Assembly: GCF_000212695.1 (NCBI RefSeq)
Contig: NC_015514.1
Location: 1,054,001 to 1,118,000, forward strand
DNA: 64,000 nt
From: Cellulomonas fimi ATCC 484
GTDB lineage: Bacteria > Actinomycetota > Actinomycetes > Actinomycetales > Cellulomonadaceae
Reading direction: 5' to 3'
Below, piece by piece: positions 23,755-33,408 of the stretch. The translations under genes were made by a program, and so were the position numbers. The notes beneath the pieces are model-generated. The model did not search any database, was not told the DNA's origin, and saw only the letters and a list, made by a program, of their open reading frames with translations. How positions within the stretch are numbered: position 1 is the first letter of the stretch; the number at the start of each line of letters is the position of its first letter.

Positions 23755-24432
23755 TCAGCCGGCCGTCGCGTCCACGAGGCGGTAGCCCACGCCCCGGACC
23801 GTGTCGAAGTGCTCCGCACCGACCTTGCGGCGCAGGTACCGCACGTACACGTCGACGACGTTCGAGCCCGGGTCGAAGTCGTACCCCCACACCTCCGACA
23901 GGAGCCGCTCGCGCGTCAGGACGTCGCCGGGGTGGCGCAGGAACGTCTCGGCGAGCGCGAACTCGCGGGCCGACAGGTCCACCTCGTGGCTGCCGACGCG
24001 CATCCGGCGCGTGCGCAGGTCCAGGTGCAGCGGCCCGTGCGTGAGCACCGTGACCTCCCCGGACGGCTGGGGCTGCTGCCGCAGCCGCAGCCGCACGCGC
24101 GCGAGCAGCTCCTCGAACCGGAAGGGCTTGGCCATGTAGTCGTCGGCGCCGGACTCGAGCCCCGTCACGGTGTCCGTCACCGACGACCGCGCGGTGAGCA
24201 CGATCACCGGCAGGGCGTGCCCGGCGTCGCGCAGCCTCCGCAGCACCTGGAACCCGTCGAGGTCCGGCAGGCCGAGGTCGAGGATGAGCAGGTCGATGCC
24301 GCCCGCGCGCACGCGTGCGAGCGCCTGGTCGCCCGTCGTGACGGCCGTCGCGTCGTAGCCCGCGGTGCGCAGGCCCTTGGCGACGAACGCGGCGATCCGC
24401 TCCTCGTCCTCGGCGATCAGGATGTGCGTCAT
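23755..24432 (-). CDS. OmpR-family response regulator
   Basis: 225 residues. The receiver domain has acidic residues EDE at 8-10, phosphoacceptor Asp52 (LILDLGLPDLDG), Thr in VIVLTARS and Lys in YMAKPF. The winged-helix DNA-binding domain follows from about 130 (VDLSAREFALAETFLRHPGDVLTRERLL, VDVYVRYLRRKV, TVRGVGYRL). Its ATG overlaps the kinase stop as ATGA, so it is the second gene of a two-component operon. The signal and targets are unknown. Confidence 0.93.
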   Translation of the reverse strand: MTHILIAEDEERIAAFVAKGLRTAGYDATAVTTGDQALARVRAGGIDLLILDLGLPDLDGFQVLRRLRDAGHALPVIVLTARSSVTDTVTGLESGADDYMAKPFRFEELLARVRLRLRQQPQPSGEVTVLTHGPLHLDLRTRRMRVGSHEVDLSAREFALAETFLRHPGDVLTRERLLSEVWGYDFDPGSNVVDVYVRYLRRKVGAEHFDTVRGVGYRLVDATAG

Positions 24433-25958
24433 CGGTGCTCCGCGAGGTCGGGGAGGGGGATCGGTGCGGTGGTGGCACCGTCGACGAGGTCGACGGCCGG
24501 CAGGTCGAGGACGAACACGACACCGCACCGCTGCCCGCCCGGCGGGCGCTCGACCCGCGCCTGTCCGTGGTGCGCCTGGGCGATCGCGGCGACGATCGGC
24601 AGCCCCAGCCCGGCACCGTGCGACGAGCGGTCCGCGCGCCCGCGGTGGAAGCGCTCGAAGATCCGCTTCTCCTCCTCCGGCGGCACCCCGGGCCCCTCGT
24701 CGCGGACCCACAGCAGCAGGCGGTCGCCGACGACCTCGCTGCCGAGCCACACGGTCGAGGAGGGCGGCGAGAAGCGGTAGGCGTTGGCGAGCAGCTGCAG
24801 CCACGCCTGGGTGATGCGCTGCGCGTCGAGGCGCACCGTGACGTCCGCGCGGGACGAGACGAGCAGCCGCCGCTCGCCCAGCCCGCGCGCCTTGTCGTGC
24901 ACGTCGTCGGTGAGCCGGCCGACGTCGGTGGGGGCGAGCCGCACGAAGTCCGGCCGTTCGGCCGTCGCGAGGATCATGAGGTCGTCGACGAGCCGGTGCA
25001 TCCGGTCGAGCTCGTCGAGCGCGAGCGCCTGCGTGGCCCGCACGTCGTCGGGGTCGTCGGGGTCGAGCAGCTCGAGGTGCCCGCGCACGATCGTCAGCGG
25101 CGTCCGCAGCTCGTGCCCGACGTCGTCGAGGAGCTCGCGCTGCGACCCGAACGCCCGCTCGAGCCGGTCGAGCATCGCGTTGACGGTGTGCGCGAGGTCG
25201 CCGAGGTCGTCGTTGCTGCTGACCGTGATGCGCTCCGACAGGTCGGACTCCGTGACCCGGCGGGCGGTGTCGCGCAGCAGCCGGACCGGGTGGAGCATCC
25301 GACCGACGACGAACCACGCGGCGATCGAGATCGCGCCCAGCGCGAGGATGCCCACCGCCGAGTAGGTCCAGAACGTCGTCTGCAGCGCACGCATCTCCGC
25401 GCTGCGGTCGAACGCGACGACGAACAGCCCGAGCGTCGGGTCGTGCTGGATGCCGACCGGCGCGGCCATGAGCCGGTACTCCGTCACGTCGGTCCGGAAC
25501 GTCTCGACGTGGGTCGTCGTGGTCGTCAGGGACAGCCGGGCGAGGTGCGCGACGAGCTCCTCGTCGGCGTCGAGGCGCAGCGCGTGGGTCTCCTTGGCCG
25601 CCGTCCAGCTGAGCCGGTCGCCCTGCAGGGTGATGACGCCCTCGTTCTTGCCGGGCACGCGGTTGCGGACGGCGGCGTTGAGCAGCCCGTCGACGTCCGT
25701 GAACTGCTGCTCGGTGCGCGGGTCGGGCTCGGACTCGACCTTCCGCAGGGCCGCGACGGCGCGGGTCAGCGAGTTGTCGATGCGGGCGTCGGTCTCGCGC
25801 GACTGCAGCCAGAACGCGGTCGCTCCCGCGATGAGGACCGTGAGCGCCGCCAGCACGATGACCGACGCGAGGATCCGCACCCGGACCGTGAGGCGCCGGC
25901 GTCCGCGTGCGCGGACGGGAGCGCTCCCGGCGGCGGTGCGTGGCTCGTCCGGACGCAT
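24429..25958 (-). CDS. sensor histidine kinase
   Basis: 509 residues from the ATG at 25958. Helix 1 lies at about 29-51, then an extracytoplasmic sensor of about 140 residues, a second helix, HAMP, and the kinase core: H-box DDVGHELRTPLTIV (His near 281), N-box LLANAYRFS, G1 RDEGPGVP and G2 GAGLGLPIV. It phosphorylates the regulator encoded by the overlapping gene. A -10-like CATACT lies 8-13 bases upstream of the ATG and no Shine-Dalgarno is seen, so the message may be leaderless. An upstream start at 26006 is possible. Confidence 0.92.
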   Translation of the reverse strand: MRPDEPRTAAGSAPVRARGRRRLTVRVRILASVIVLAALTVLIAGATAFWLQSRETDARIDNSLTRAVAALRKVESEPDPRTEQQFTDVDGLLNAAVRNRVPGKNEGVITLQGDRLSWTAAKETHALRLDADEELVAHLARLSLTTTTTHVETFRTDVTEYRLMAAPVGIQHDPTLGLFVVAFDRSAEMRALQTTFWTYSAVGILALGAISIAAWFVVGRMLHPVRLLRDTARRVTESDLSERITVSSNDDLGDLAHTVNAMLDRLERAFGSQRELLDDVGHELRTPLTIVRGHLELLDPDDPDDVRATQALALDELDRMHRLVDDLMILATAERPDFVRLAPTDVGRLTDDVHDKARGLGERRLLVSSRADVTVRLDAQRITQAWLQLLANAYRFSPPSSTVWLGSEVVGDRLLLWVRDEGPGVPPEEEKRIFERFHRGRADRSSHGAGLGLPIVAAIAQAHHGQARVERPPGGQRCGVVFVLDLPAVDLVDGATTAPIPLPDLAEHR

Positions 25959-26066
25959 GGCCGACAGTATGGACCGGGACAGGTCGGACCTGCAGCCCGC
26001 CCTCACAGGCCCGGACGACGGCCGCTGCGAGCCGTCAGCGCGCCGCGGCGTCGGCCGGCGCGGGCG

Positions 26067-27290
26067 TCAGCGCGCCTCGGCGAGCAGCGACTGGATCCGC
26101 CCGACACCCTCGACGAGGTCCGCGTCGGACAGCGCGTACGACAGCCGCAGGTACCCGCTGGGCCCGAAGGCCTCGCCGGGCACGACCGCGACCTCGACCT
26201 CGTCGAGGATCAGGCTCGCGAGCTCGGCCGACGTGCGCGGCGTGACCCCGCGGATCGTGCGCCCGAGCAGACCCTCGACCGAGGGGTAGGCGTAGAACGC
26301 GCCCTGCGGCGCAGGGATCTGGACGCCGTCGATGACCGAGAGCATCTCGACCATCGTGCGGCGGCGCCGGTCGAAGGCCGAGCGCATCTCCTCGACGGCG
26401 GACAGGTCGCCGGTCAGCGCGGTGATCGCCGCGCGCTGCGACACGTTGGCCACGTTGGACGTCAGGTGCGACTGCAGGTTGGTGGCTCCCTTGATGACGT
26501 CGCGCGGGCCGATCATCCAGCCGACGCGCCAGCCCGTCATCGCGTACGTCTTCGCGACGCCGTTGAGGACGACGGTCGTGTCGGCGAGCTCGGGGACGAC
26601 GCGCACGACGGGCGTGAACACCGCGTGGTCGTAGGTGAGGTGCTCGTAGATCTCGTCGGTGACGACCCAGATGCCGTGCTCGAGCGCCCAGCGGCCGATC
26701 GCGGCGGTCTGCTCGGGGGAGTACACCGCACCCGTCGGGTTGGACGGCGAGTTGAACAGCAGCACCTTGGTCCGCGGCGTGCGGGCCGCCTCGAGCTGCT
26801 CGACCGACACCAGGTAGCCCTGCTCGACGCCCGCGAACACCTCGACCGGGACGCCGCCCGCGAGCCGGATCGCCTCGGGGTAGGTCGTCCAGTACGGCGC
26901 GGGCAGCAGCACCTCGTCGCCCGGGTCGAGCAGCGCGGCGAACGCCTGGAAGACCGCCTGCTTGCCGCCGTTGGTGACGAGCACGTCCGCGGGGCTCACC
27001 TCGTAGCCGGAGTCGCGCAGCGTCTTGGCGGCGATGGCCTCGCGCAGCGCGGGCAGGCCGGCCGCGGGGGTGTACCGGTGGTTGGCGGGGTCCTGCGCGG
27101 CGGCGACGGCGGCGTCGACGATGTAGGCGGGCGTCGGGAAGTCCGGCTCGCCTGCGCCGAACCCGACGACCGGCCGGCCGGCGGCCTTGAGGGCCTTGGC
27201 CTTCGCGTCGACCGCGAGCGTCGCCGACTCGGCGATCGCGGCGACACGGGCGGACACGCGGGGGCGGGGGGTCGAGGTCTGCTCGCTCAC
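26067..27290 (-). CDS. aspC: aspartate aminotransferase (class I/II)
   Basis: 407 residues from the GTG at 27290; an ATG nine bases upstream is the alternative. The PLP lysine is Lys247 in [15 protein letters not shown]. Other marks are [62 protein letters not shown] and the C-terminal Arg in SGYLRLSYA. It exchanges amino groups between aspartate and 2-oxoglutarate; a broader prephenate activity is known in close relatives. CACTAT just before the start suggests a leaderless message. It is divergent from tRNA-Trp. Confidence 0.9.
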   Translation of the reverse strand: MSEQTSTPRPRVSARVAAIAESATLAVDAKAKALKAAGRPVVGFGAGEPDFPTPAYIVDAAVAAAQDPANHRYTPAAGLPALREAIAAKTLRDSGYEVSPADVLVTNGGKQAVFQAFAALLDPGDEVLLPAPYWTTYPEAIRLAGGVPVEVFAGVEQGYLVSVEQLEAARTPRTKVLLFNSPSNPTGAVYSPEQTAAIGRWALEHGIWVVTDEIYEHLTYDHAVFTPVVRVVPELADTTVVLNGVAKTYAMTGWRVGWMIGPRDVIKGATNLQSHLTSNVANVSQRAAITALTGDLSAVEEMRSAFDRRRRTMVEMLSVIDGVQIPAPQGAFYAYPSVEGLLGRTIRGVTPRTSAELASLILDEVEVAVVPGEAFGPSGYLRLSYALSDADLVEGVGRIQSLLAEAR

Positions 27291-27365
27291 GGCCCCCATA
27301 GTGGCAGAGGTCACGCGGGCGTGGCTCGGCCTTCCGGCCCGGGAGACGCCCGTGCGGCGGCGCGG

Positions 27366-27395
27366 TTCGACCCACGGCCCGGCGTCGCGTACAGT
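27366..27395 (+). promoter_or_regulatory. candidate promoter of the tRNA-Trp / secE-nusG region
   Basis: TTCGAC (27366-27371) and TACAGT (27390-27395) are separated by 18 bases, about 95 bases upstream of tRNA-Trp. A TTGACC at 27409 has no matching -10. Confidence 0.45.
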
Positions 27396-27489
27396 GGTCC
27401 CCCGGCGGTTGACCTCCGCGATGATGCGCCGTGCCCGCAGATGTCGTGACAGATGCGGGTTCGGGTGTCGAGCGGGGTCGGGTCGCCGT

Positions 27490-27562
27490 AGGGCAGTGGC
27501 GCAATTGGTAGCGCAGCGGTCTCCAAAACCGCAGGTTGCAGGTTCGAGTCCTGTCTGCCCTG
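27490..27562 (+). tRNA. tRNA-Trp (CCA)
   Basis: Acceptor AGGGCAG/CTGCCCT with discriminator G at 27562. The anticodon stem GCGGT/ACCGC holds loop CTCCAAA, with CCA at 27523-27525. 3' CCA is not encoded. It lies directly upstream of secE, the usual actinobacterial arrangement. Confidence 0.97.
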
Positions 27563-27688
27563 CGCACGTGTCCGGCTCCAGGCCGGGCGCGAGCAGGATC
27601 GCCGGACGGTCCGGCGCGTCGCGTCGGCCGTCCCCACCCACCGGGTCCGCACGGCCCCGGTGGCCACCACGAGACACAGGGGCCTGAC

Positions 27689-27952
27689 GTGAGCGAAACC
27701 GCACCCGCCGCGGCGTCCGACGCGCGCTCGCCCAAGTCCGTCAAGGACGAGAAGAAGCGCGGGCTGTTCGCGCGCATCGCGCTCTTCTGGCGCCAGGTCG
27801 TCGCCGAGCTCAAGAAGGTCGTCCGCCCCACCCGCTCCGACCTCATCACGTACACGACGGTCGTCCTCGTGTTCGTCGCGGTCGTGATGGCCTTCGTCAC
27901 GGTGGTCGACCTCGGCATCGGCAAGCTGACCTTCTGGGTCTTCGGGGGCTGA
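27689..27952 (+). CDS. secE: preprotein translocase subunit SecE
   Basis: 87 residues from GTG. A polar N-terminus is followed by the conserved amphipathic [19 protein letters not shown] and one membrane helix ([21 protein letters not shown]). This is the single-helix SecE form that clamps SecY. The unlinked secY lies near the right end of this window. nusG follows after 88 bases. Confidence 0.95.
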   Translation: MSETAPAAASDARSPKSVKDEKKRGLFARIALFWRQVVAELKKVVRPTRSDLITYTTVVLVFVAVVMAFVTVVDLGIGKLTFWVFGG

Positions 27953-28040
27953 CCGCCCCGCGGCCGGGTGGCCGCCGCGCGGTGGAGAGGTCCGCCGCAC
28001 CGCCCGCAAGCCCCGCACGCTGGAGAAAGCAGGTTCGCAC

Positions 28041-28862
28041 GTGTCGCACGAGTCGCAGGAGCCCACCCCGGGTGCCGAGACGGAGCTCGAGGACGCCCTC
28101 GCGTCGGTCGAGGCGGTCGAGGGCACCGCGGGTGACGAGGTCGCTCCGGCCGACGACGACGCGACCGTCGAGGTCGACGCCGCCGAGGTCGACGCCGAGC
28201 CCGCCGACGAGACCGACGGCGTCGAGGACGAGGCCGTCGAGGACGAGGGCCCGGACCCCGACGAGGACCCGGTCGCGGCGTTCAAGGCGCAGCTGCGCCG
28301 GCAGCCCGGCGACTGGTACGTCATCCACTCGTACGCCGGCTACGAGAACCGCGTGAAGGCGAACCTCGAGAACCGCACGCAGAGCCTCAACATGGAGGAC
28401 TTCATCTACCAGGTGGAGGTCCCCATGGAGGAGGTCGTCGAGATCAAGAACGCGCAGCGCAAGGTCGTCAAGCGCGTCCGGATCCCCGGCTACGTCCTCG
28501 TCCGCATGGAGATGACCGACGAGTCGTGGGGCGCCGTGCGTCACACGCCGGGCGTCACGTCGTTCGTCGGCCACACGCACCAGCCGGTGCCGCTCACGCA
28601 CGACGAGGTCTTCTCGATGCTCGCGCCGTCGCTGCAGGCCAAGGCCCCCGCGACCGCGGCCGCCGCGACTAAGAGCGCCGCGCAGATCCAGGTCGACTTC
28701 ACGGTCGGCGAGTCGGTCACCGTCACGGACGGCCCGTTCGACACGCTGCCCGCGACGATCTCCGAGATCAACGCCGAGAACCAGAAGCTCAAGGTGCTCG
28801 TCTCGATCTTCGGCCGGGAGACCCCGGTCGAGCTGTCGTTCAGCCAGGTCGCCAAGATCTGA
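28041..28862 (+). CDS. nusG: transcription termination/antitermination protein NusG
   Basis: 273 residues from GTG with GGAGAAAG upstream. Residues 1 to about 75 are an acidic, Asp/Glu/Ala-rich extension. The NGN domain starts at [16 protein letters not shown] (91) and binds RNA polymerase; an Ala/Thr-rich linker ([14 protein letters not shown]) follows. The KOW domain ([22 protein letters not shown]...LSFSQVAKI) closes the protein. NusG couples transcription with translation and Rho. The acidic head is longer than the E. coli protein by about 80 residues. Confidence 0.96.
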   Translation: MSHESQEPTPGAETELEDALASVEAVEGTAGDEVAPADDDATVEVDAAEVDAEPADETDGVEDEAVEDEGPDPDEDPVAAFKAQLRRQPGDWYVIHSYAGYENRVKANLENRTQSLNMEDFIYQVEVPMEEVVEIKNAQRKVVKRVRIPGYVLVRMEMTDESWGAVRHTPGVTSFVGHTHQPVPLTHDEVFSMLAPSLQAKAPATAAAATKSAAQIQVDFTVGESVTVTDGPFDTLPATISEINAENQKLKVLVSIFGRETPVELSFSQVAKI

Positions 28863-28952
28863 CGCTGACGCTGTCGCCCCGCACCGTGGGGCGGCACTGC
28901 AACCGGGTCATCGCCCACGGCGTCGGCCCACGAACAAGAGAGGGACGGCTTC

Positions 28953-29384
28953 ATGCCCCCCAAGAAGAAGGTCACCGGCCTGATCAAGCTCCAGATCAAG
29001 GCCGGCGCCGCGACGCCCGCGCCGCCGATCGGTCCGGCGCTGGGTCAGCACGGCGTCAACATCATGGAGTTCTGCAAGGCGTACAACGCGGCCACCGAGG
29101 CGCAGCGCGGCAACGTCATCCCCGTCGAGATCACGGTGTACGAGGACCGCTCGTTCACCTTCATCACGAAGACGCCGCCGGCCGCCGAGCTGATCAAGAA
29201 GGCCGCCGGGGTCGCCAAGGGCTCCCCGACGCCGCACACGGTCAAGGTCGCGACGCTGACGGCCGAGCAGGTGCGCGAGATCGCGAGCACCAAGCTCGAG
29301 GACCTCAACGCGAACGACCTCGCCGCGGCGGAGAAGATCATCGCCGGGACGGCCCGCTCCATGGGCATCAAGGTCGAGGGCTGA
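28953..29384 (+). CDS. rplK: 50S ribosomal protein L11
   Basis: 143 residues, the normal length. The N-terminal [41 protein letters not shown] and the RNA-binding C-terminus ([16 protein letters not shown]) are intact. L11 forms the GTPase-associated centre with 23S rRNA and is needed for stringent signalling. A small hairpin (CGCCCC...GGGGCG, 28875-28893) lies between nusG and this gene. rplA follows. Confidence 0.97.
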   Translation: MPPKKKVTGLIKLQIKAGAATPAPPIGPALGQHGVNIMEFCKAYNAATEAQRGNVIPVEITVYEDRSFTFITKTPPAAELIKKAAGVAKGSPTPHTVKVATLTAEQVREIASTKLEDLNANDLAAAEKIIAGTARSMGIKVEG

Positions 29385-29419
29385 CCGAGCGCGAGCTCGG
29401 GGGCTGACGTCCTCACCCC

Positions 29420-29445
29420 GCCGGTCGGCGTCCGCGCCGACCGGC
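29420..29445 (+). other. RNA hairpin between rplK and rplA
   Basis: An 11-bp perfect stem (29420-29430 with 29435-29445; arm GCCGGTCGGCG) has a four-base loop, in the 153-base gap. It may tune rplA expression or bind L1, which autoregulates this operon in other bacteria; the binding is not shown here. Confidence 0.5.
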
Positions 29446-29537
29446 ACCCCACGTCCGAGACCTCGTGACGTGTCGAAGTGCAGTGGCAGGGCCCTGTGCG
29501 GCCCGACGGACCACGACTGCTGAGAAGAGAGAAGCAG

Positions 29538-30257
29538 ATGGCGAAGCACAGCAAGGCGTACCGCAACGCCGCCGAGAAGATCGAGGCCGGGCGCATCTAC
29601 AGCCCGCTCGAGGCCGTCCGGCTGGCGCAGGCGACGTCGACCACGAAGTACGACGCGACCGTCGAGGTCGTCTTCCGCCTCGGTGTCGACCCGCGCAAGG
29701 CGGACCAGATGGTCCGTGGCACGGTCAACCTGCCGCACGGCACGGGCAAGACCGCGCGCGTCCTGGTCTTCGCGACCGGTGAGCGCGCCGAGCAGGCCCG
29801 CGCGGCCGGCGCCGACGAGGTCGGTGGCGACGAGCTGATCGAGAAGGTGGCCGCCGGCTACACCGACTTCGACTCGGCCGTGGCGACCCCGGACCTCATG
29901 GGCAAGGTCGGCCGCCTGGGCAAGGTCCTGGGTCCGCGTGGCCTCATGCCGAACCCGAAGACCGGCACCGTGACGATGGACGTGGCCAAGGCCGTGTCCG
30001 ACATCAAGGGCGGCAAGATCGAGTTCCGCGTGGACCGTCACGCGAACCTGCACTTCATCATCGGCAAGACGTCGTTCTCCGAGACCAACCTGGTGGAGAA
30101 CTACGCCGCGGCGCTCGAGGAGATCCTGCGTCTCAAGCCGTCTGCGTCGAAGGGCCGCTACATCACGAAGGCCACGATCTCCACGACGAACGGCCCCGGC
30201 ATCCTGCTCGACCAGAACAAGACCCGGAACCTGACGTCCGAGGACGACGCCGCCTGA
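29538..30257 (+). CDS. rplA: 50S ribosomal protein L1
   Basis: 239 residues. [29 protein letters not shown] opens the protein, and the family signature [16 protein letters not shown] is intact, with [23 protein letters not shown] after it. L1 builds the mobile stalk at the E site and in many bacteria represses its own operon by binding the message. ATG chosen for AAGAGAGAAG upstream. A long hairpin ends the unit. Confidence 0.97.
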   Translation: MAKHSKAYRNAAEKIEAGRIYSPLEAVRLAQATSTTKYDATVEVVFRLGVDPRKADQMVRGTVNLPHGTGKTARVLVFATGERAEQARAAGADEVGGDELIEKVAAGYTDFDSAVATPDLMGKVGRLGKVLGPRGLMPNPKTGTVTMDVAKAVSDIKGGKIEFRVDRHANLHFIIGKTSFSETNLVENYAAALEEILRLKPSASKGRYITKATISTTNGPGILLDQNKTRNLTSEDDAA

Positions 30258-30269
30258 CGCGTCCCTCGC

Positions 30270-30312
30270 ACGACGAAGGCCCGATCCCCCCTGCGGATCG
30301 GGCCTTCGTCGT
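30270..30312. terminator. strong hairpin terminator after rplA
   Basis: An 18-bp perfect stem (30270-30287 with 30295-30312; arm ACGACGAAGGCCCGATCC) with a seven-base loop lies between convergent rplA and the APH-like gene. It insulates the ribosomal operon from the accessory island. Confidence 0.88.
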
Positions 30313-30337
30313 TCCGGGCGACGTGCCGCCGCGGACG

Positions 30338-31405
30338 TCAGGACGAGCGCGTCGCCGACGACGCCGGACGGGTCCGGGCGACGAGCTCGAGCGGTCGCTG
30401 CCACAGCCCGACGAGCCACGCGCGCTCCTCGTCCGTGGGCTCCGCGCCGAGGGTGAGCTGCGCGGTCCACTCGACCGCGGAGCTCAGCGTGCGGGCCACG
30501 GCGGTCGCGCGCGTCGGGAGCGCGTCCCCGCCGAGCTCGCGGTACTGCGCGACGAAGCTCGCCACCGGGTCCAGCCCCCACGCGGGGTCGAGCGCCGGAC
30601 CGAGCGCGAGCGCGAGCCAGTCGAGCGCGGTCGCGACGTCCCACCGCGGGTCGCCGCGTCCGCTGCGGTGCGCCGGCGCGGGAGGGAGCGTCCCGTCGGG
30701 CGACGACCGGTCCGCCACGCCGAGGAGCACCGCCCGCGCGACGCCGCGGCTGCGGGTCACCACGACCTCGTCGCCGGTCGCGTCGCCGTGGGTCCACTGG
30801 ACCGCTGACCAGGACCGCCGTGCCTCGTCGACCGCCCGCAGCACGCCCGGGTGGGCACGTGCGGCCCACACCGGTCCGACGTCGCCGGGCAGGTCGGCGA
30901 GCCACCGTGGCAGCGGCTCGCGCAGCACCCACGGCAGCTCGGCGAGCGGGACGGCCGAGGTCAGCGGCGTGCGGTGCAGCCGCACGAGCGCCGCACCCCA
31001 CGCGGACAGGAGCTGGCGCAGCTCCACCCGCAGGCTCGGGAGCGGCCCGTGGTCGTGCATCGCGGCCGCCACCTCCTCGAGCTCGCGCACGAGCGACCGT
31101 GCGACCGGTACCTCGGCGTGCGCCCCCTCCCGGTGGCGCGCGTCCGACGTGACCTGGCCCGTGGGGGCGGCCGCGGGTGCGACCGCCCCCACGGGACGGG
31201 GCGACGCCGGCAGCGTCGTCACCGTCGCGGTCGTCGCGTGCCCCGCCGACACGGCGCGGTGCACGGTCGGGACGGGAGCCGTCGGCGCCAGACCGGCCGT
31301 CTCCGGAGATCCGGCGGCGGCGTGCCGGCCGGTGCTCGGACGCAGCGCGATGACGCGGGCGAGCGGGGCGCGGTCGACGCCGTGCGGTTCGGCCAGGACG
31401 GTCAT
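30338..31405 (-). CDS. APH-fold kinase-like protein, probably degenerate
   Basis: 355 residues, cytoplasmic. The first about 100 are low-complexity, Ala/Pro/Thr-rich. A helical part then leads to phosphotransferase-like motifs: the catalytic-loop equivalent THGDATGDEVVV with His206 and Asp208, and the C-lobe GDPRWDVATALDWL (251-264). The Asn expected five residues after the catalytic Asp is replaced, and the metal-binding Asp motif is unclear, so activity is doubtful. It lies 43 bases after the trypsin-like gene on the same strand, probably one operon. It may be a pseudokinase partner, or an APH-fold enzyme I cannot place. Confidence 0.6.
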   Translation of the reverse strand: MTVLAEPHGVDRAPLARVIALRPSTGRHAAAGSPETAGLAPTAPVPTVHRAVSAGHATTATVTTLPASPRPVGAVAPAAAPTGQVTSDARHREGAHAEVPVARSLVRELEEVAAAMHDHGPLPSLRVELRQLLSAWGAALVRLHRTPLTSAVPLAELPWVLREPLPRWLADLPGDVGPVWAARAHPGVLRAVDEARRSWSAVQWTHGDATGDEVVVTRSRGVARAVLLGVADRSSPDGTLPPAPAHRSGRGDPRWDVATALDWLALALGPALDPAWGLDPVASFVAQYRELGGDALPTRATAVARTLSSAVEWTAQLTLGAEPTDEERAWLVGLWQRPLELVARTRPASSATRSS

Positions 31406-31448
31406 GGTCGGGGCTCCTCGTGTGCTCGTCGGTCGTCGGCGGTGCCGG

Positions 31449-33305
31449 CTACCGCGCCCGACCCTGCACGACGGCGGTGACATAGCCGGCCCAGAACGCC
31501 TCCCGGCGGCTGCGCGCGGCAGCGGCGCGGGCGCGTGCGACGAGGGCCGCCGCGTTCTGCCGGCCGTGCACCTGCGCGTACGCCTGCAGCAGCGCCTCGG
31601 TGAAGGGCTCGGTGAAGGGCTCGGTGAACGGTTCGGTGAACGGCTCGGTGAAGGGCTCCGTGAACGGTTCCGTGAACGGCTCGGTGAACGGGTTCGCGCC
31701 GAGCGCCTCGGTGAAGGGCTCGGTGAAGGGTTCGGTGAACGGTTCGGTGAACGGTTCCGTGAAGGGTTCGGTGAACGGGTTCGCGCCGAGCGCCTCGGTG
31801 AAGGGCTCGGTGAAGGGCTCGGTGAACGGTTCGGTGAACGGCTCGGTGAAGGGTTCGGTGAACGGGTTCGCGCCGAGCGCCTCGGTGAAGGGCTCGGTGA
31901 AGGGTTCGGTGAACGGTTCGGTGAACGGCTCGGTGAAGGGTTCGGTGAACGGGTTCGCGCCGAGCGCCTCGGTGAAGGGCTCGGTGAACGGTTCGGTGAA
32001 CGGCTCCGTGAAGGGCTCGGTGAACGGCTGCGCGGCCGCGCCCAGACGGTGCTCGCGGACCCCGGCACCGCCGTCACGGACGTCGGGACCCGCGGGTGTG
32101 CCGGTCGGCCGAGGCGCCGTGACGCGTCCGCCGCCCGCGGGGGCCGACGGACGCTGCCCGGCGGGACGGCGTCGCCGCCGCGCGCGGTAGGCGGCGGACA
32201 CGGGCGGGAACAGGCCGCCTGCGGCGCTCGCGCCGGAGAGGGCCTGCGCCTGCGCAGCGCGCCCTGCCGCGGCGACCCGTGCGCGGGCGGCGCGGACGGT
32301 CGCGGGGGTCGCGACGTCGACACCGAGGGTGCCGAGCACCGCGTCGATGGGGTTCGCGACGGAGTAGGAGCCGTCGTGCTCGCCGGCCCACAGCAGCCCG
32401 ACGACCTTGCCGTCCTCGTCGACCACGGCGGACCCGGAGTCCCCGCCGGCGGAGAAGGACGTCTGACCGGGCTCGGGCTCGATGCGGATCTGGTCGCGCA
32501 GCGTGCGCCAGCCGATGCCGGGGCCGAAGTCGACGGACGTGGTGAAGTCGGTCGAGACGACGCGACCGGTGCGCAGTCCCGTGGTGCGGCCGTGCTTGCG
32601 GACGAGCGTGCCGTCGACGGCGTCCGCGGAGCCGGTCACGGCGCCGATGCCGACGATCCCCGGGACCCAGCGGGCGCCGGGCACGAGCGCGACGAGCGCG
32701 GCGTCGATGCGGTCGGTGAGGGCGCCGCGCACGAGCACGCCGACCTGGTCGCGGGGGCCGCCGCCGTCGGCGCGGGCGGGCTGCACCCACCGGCTGCCGA
32801 CGTCCTCGAGCCCGTCGCCGGCGGCGACGTGCCAGTTGGTGAGCGCGAGCGCCCGGCCGGTGTGACGCTCGGTGACGACGACGCCGAGCGTGCCGTTGAC
32901 GGTGCGCAGCTCGGCGGACGACGCGCCCTGGATCGTCACGGGGTCGACGGGGCCGATGCTGACGCCGCCGGCGAGCGGGCGGACGCGCCCGCGCATGAGC
33001 GTGGTCGGCGTCCCCTCGACGGTCGCCTCCTGGTGCAGCACGACGCGGTGCTCGACGACGTCGGTCGGCACGCCGTCGATGCTCGCGGGGATGCGCTGGT
33101 CGTCCGGCAGGTCGGCCGCGTCGAGCTTGCGGGCGACGTGCACGACGATCGCCTGACGGCCCGTGGGGCGGCCGTCGGACCACTTCTCGCCGATGTCGAC
33201 CCCCACGACGCCGGGGCGGGCGATGAGCGCGTCCTCGTGGCCGCGCTTCGTGGGACGGATCTGGTCCCGGCTCAGGGGCTCGGGCGCGCTGTCCTGCTCG
33301 GTCAT
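31449..33305 (-). CDS. cytoplasmic trypsin-like serine protease with PFTE-repeat tail
   Basis: 618 residues from the ATG at 33305 (GGAGACGCAGG upstream). No signal peptide. A chymotrypsin-fold domain spans about 25-345 with triad His159 ([10 protein letters not shown]), Asp201 ([10 protein letters not shown]) and Ser290 ([11 protein letters not shown]). A basic Pro/Arg-rich linker leads to residues 427-570, where PFTE occurs 31 times in blocks of 5, 6, 6, 6 and 8 separated by ALGAN four times. A helical basic tail ends the protein. Divergent from the sigma/CHAT operon and facing a matching upstream element, it is likely co-regulated. The repeat's role (spacer, binding array, or cleavage target) is unknown. 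Confidence 0.88.
   Translation of the reverse strand: MTEQDSAPEPLSRDQIRPTKRGHEDALIARPGVVGVDIGEKWSDGRPTGRQAIVVHVARKLDAADLPDDQRIPASIDGVPTDVVEHRVVLHQEATVEGTPTTLMRGRVRPLAGGVSIGPVDPVTIQGASSAELRTVNGTLGVVVTERHTGRALALTNWHVAAGDGLEDVGSRWVQPARADGGGPRDQVGVLVRGALTDRIDAALVALVPGARWVPGIVGIGAVTGSADAVDGTLVRKHGRTTGLRTGRVVSTDFTTSVDFGPGIGWRTLRDQIRIEPEPGQTSFSAGGDSGSAVVDEDGKVVGLLWAGEHDGSYSVANPIDAVLGTLGVDVATPATVRAARARVAAAGRAAQAQALSGASAAGGLFPPVSAAYRARRRRRPAGQRPSAPAGGGRVTAPRPTGTPAGPDVRDGGAGVREHRLGAAAQPFTEPFTEPFTEPFTEPFTEALGANPFTEPFTEPFTEPFTEPFTEPFTEALGANPFTEPFTEPFTEPFTEPFTEPFTEALGANPFTEPFTEPFTEPFTEPFTEPFTEALGANPFTEPFTEPFTEPFTEPFTEPFTEPFTEPFTEALLQAYAQVHGRQNAAALVARARAAAARSRREAFWAGYVTAVVQGRAR
31596..32027. repeat. 432-bp in-frame array of 12-bp PFTE units
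   Basis: Thirty-one 12-bp units, mostly (C/G)TTCACCGAGCC-like on the coding strand, are broken by four 15-bp ALGAN units. This gives a second period of 87 bp (six PFTE plus one ALGAN) in the middle three blocks. Units vary at synonymous third positions, so the peptide is better conserved than the DNA. That argues for selection on the protein, although unequal crossing-over must have built the array. Confidence 0.95.
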
Positions 33306-33408
33306 GTCCTGCGTCTCCTCGGATGGTCGAGAACCACGGTCCGCCGCTGACCGGGACGCGGCCCGACGAGCGGGCTGCACAGGGGGTCGGTCGGGCGGGT
33401 GCTGGCGA

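Noticed and set aside
31596..32027. Repeat array read as a CRISPR or intergenic satellite
   Set aside because: Units are 12 bp with no unique spacers, stay in frame inside a long protease gene, and vary mainly at synonymous positions.
31600..32190. Opposite-strand frame of [12 protein letters not shown] repeats
   Set aside because: It is the antisense shadow of the PFTE array; no start region, no domain, and the sense protein has a clear catalytic domain.
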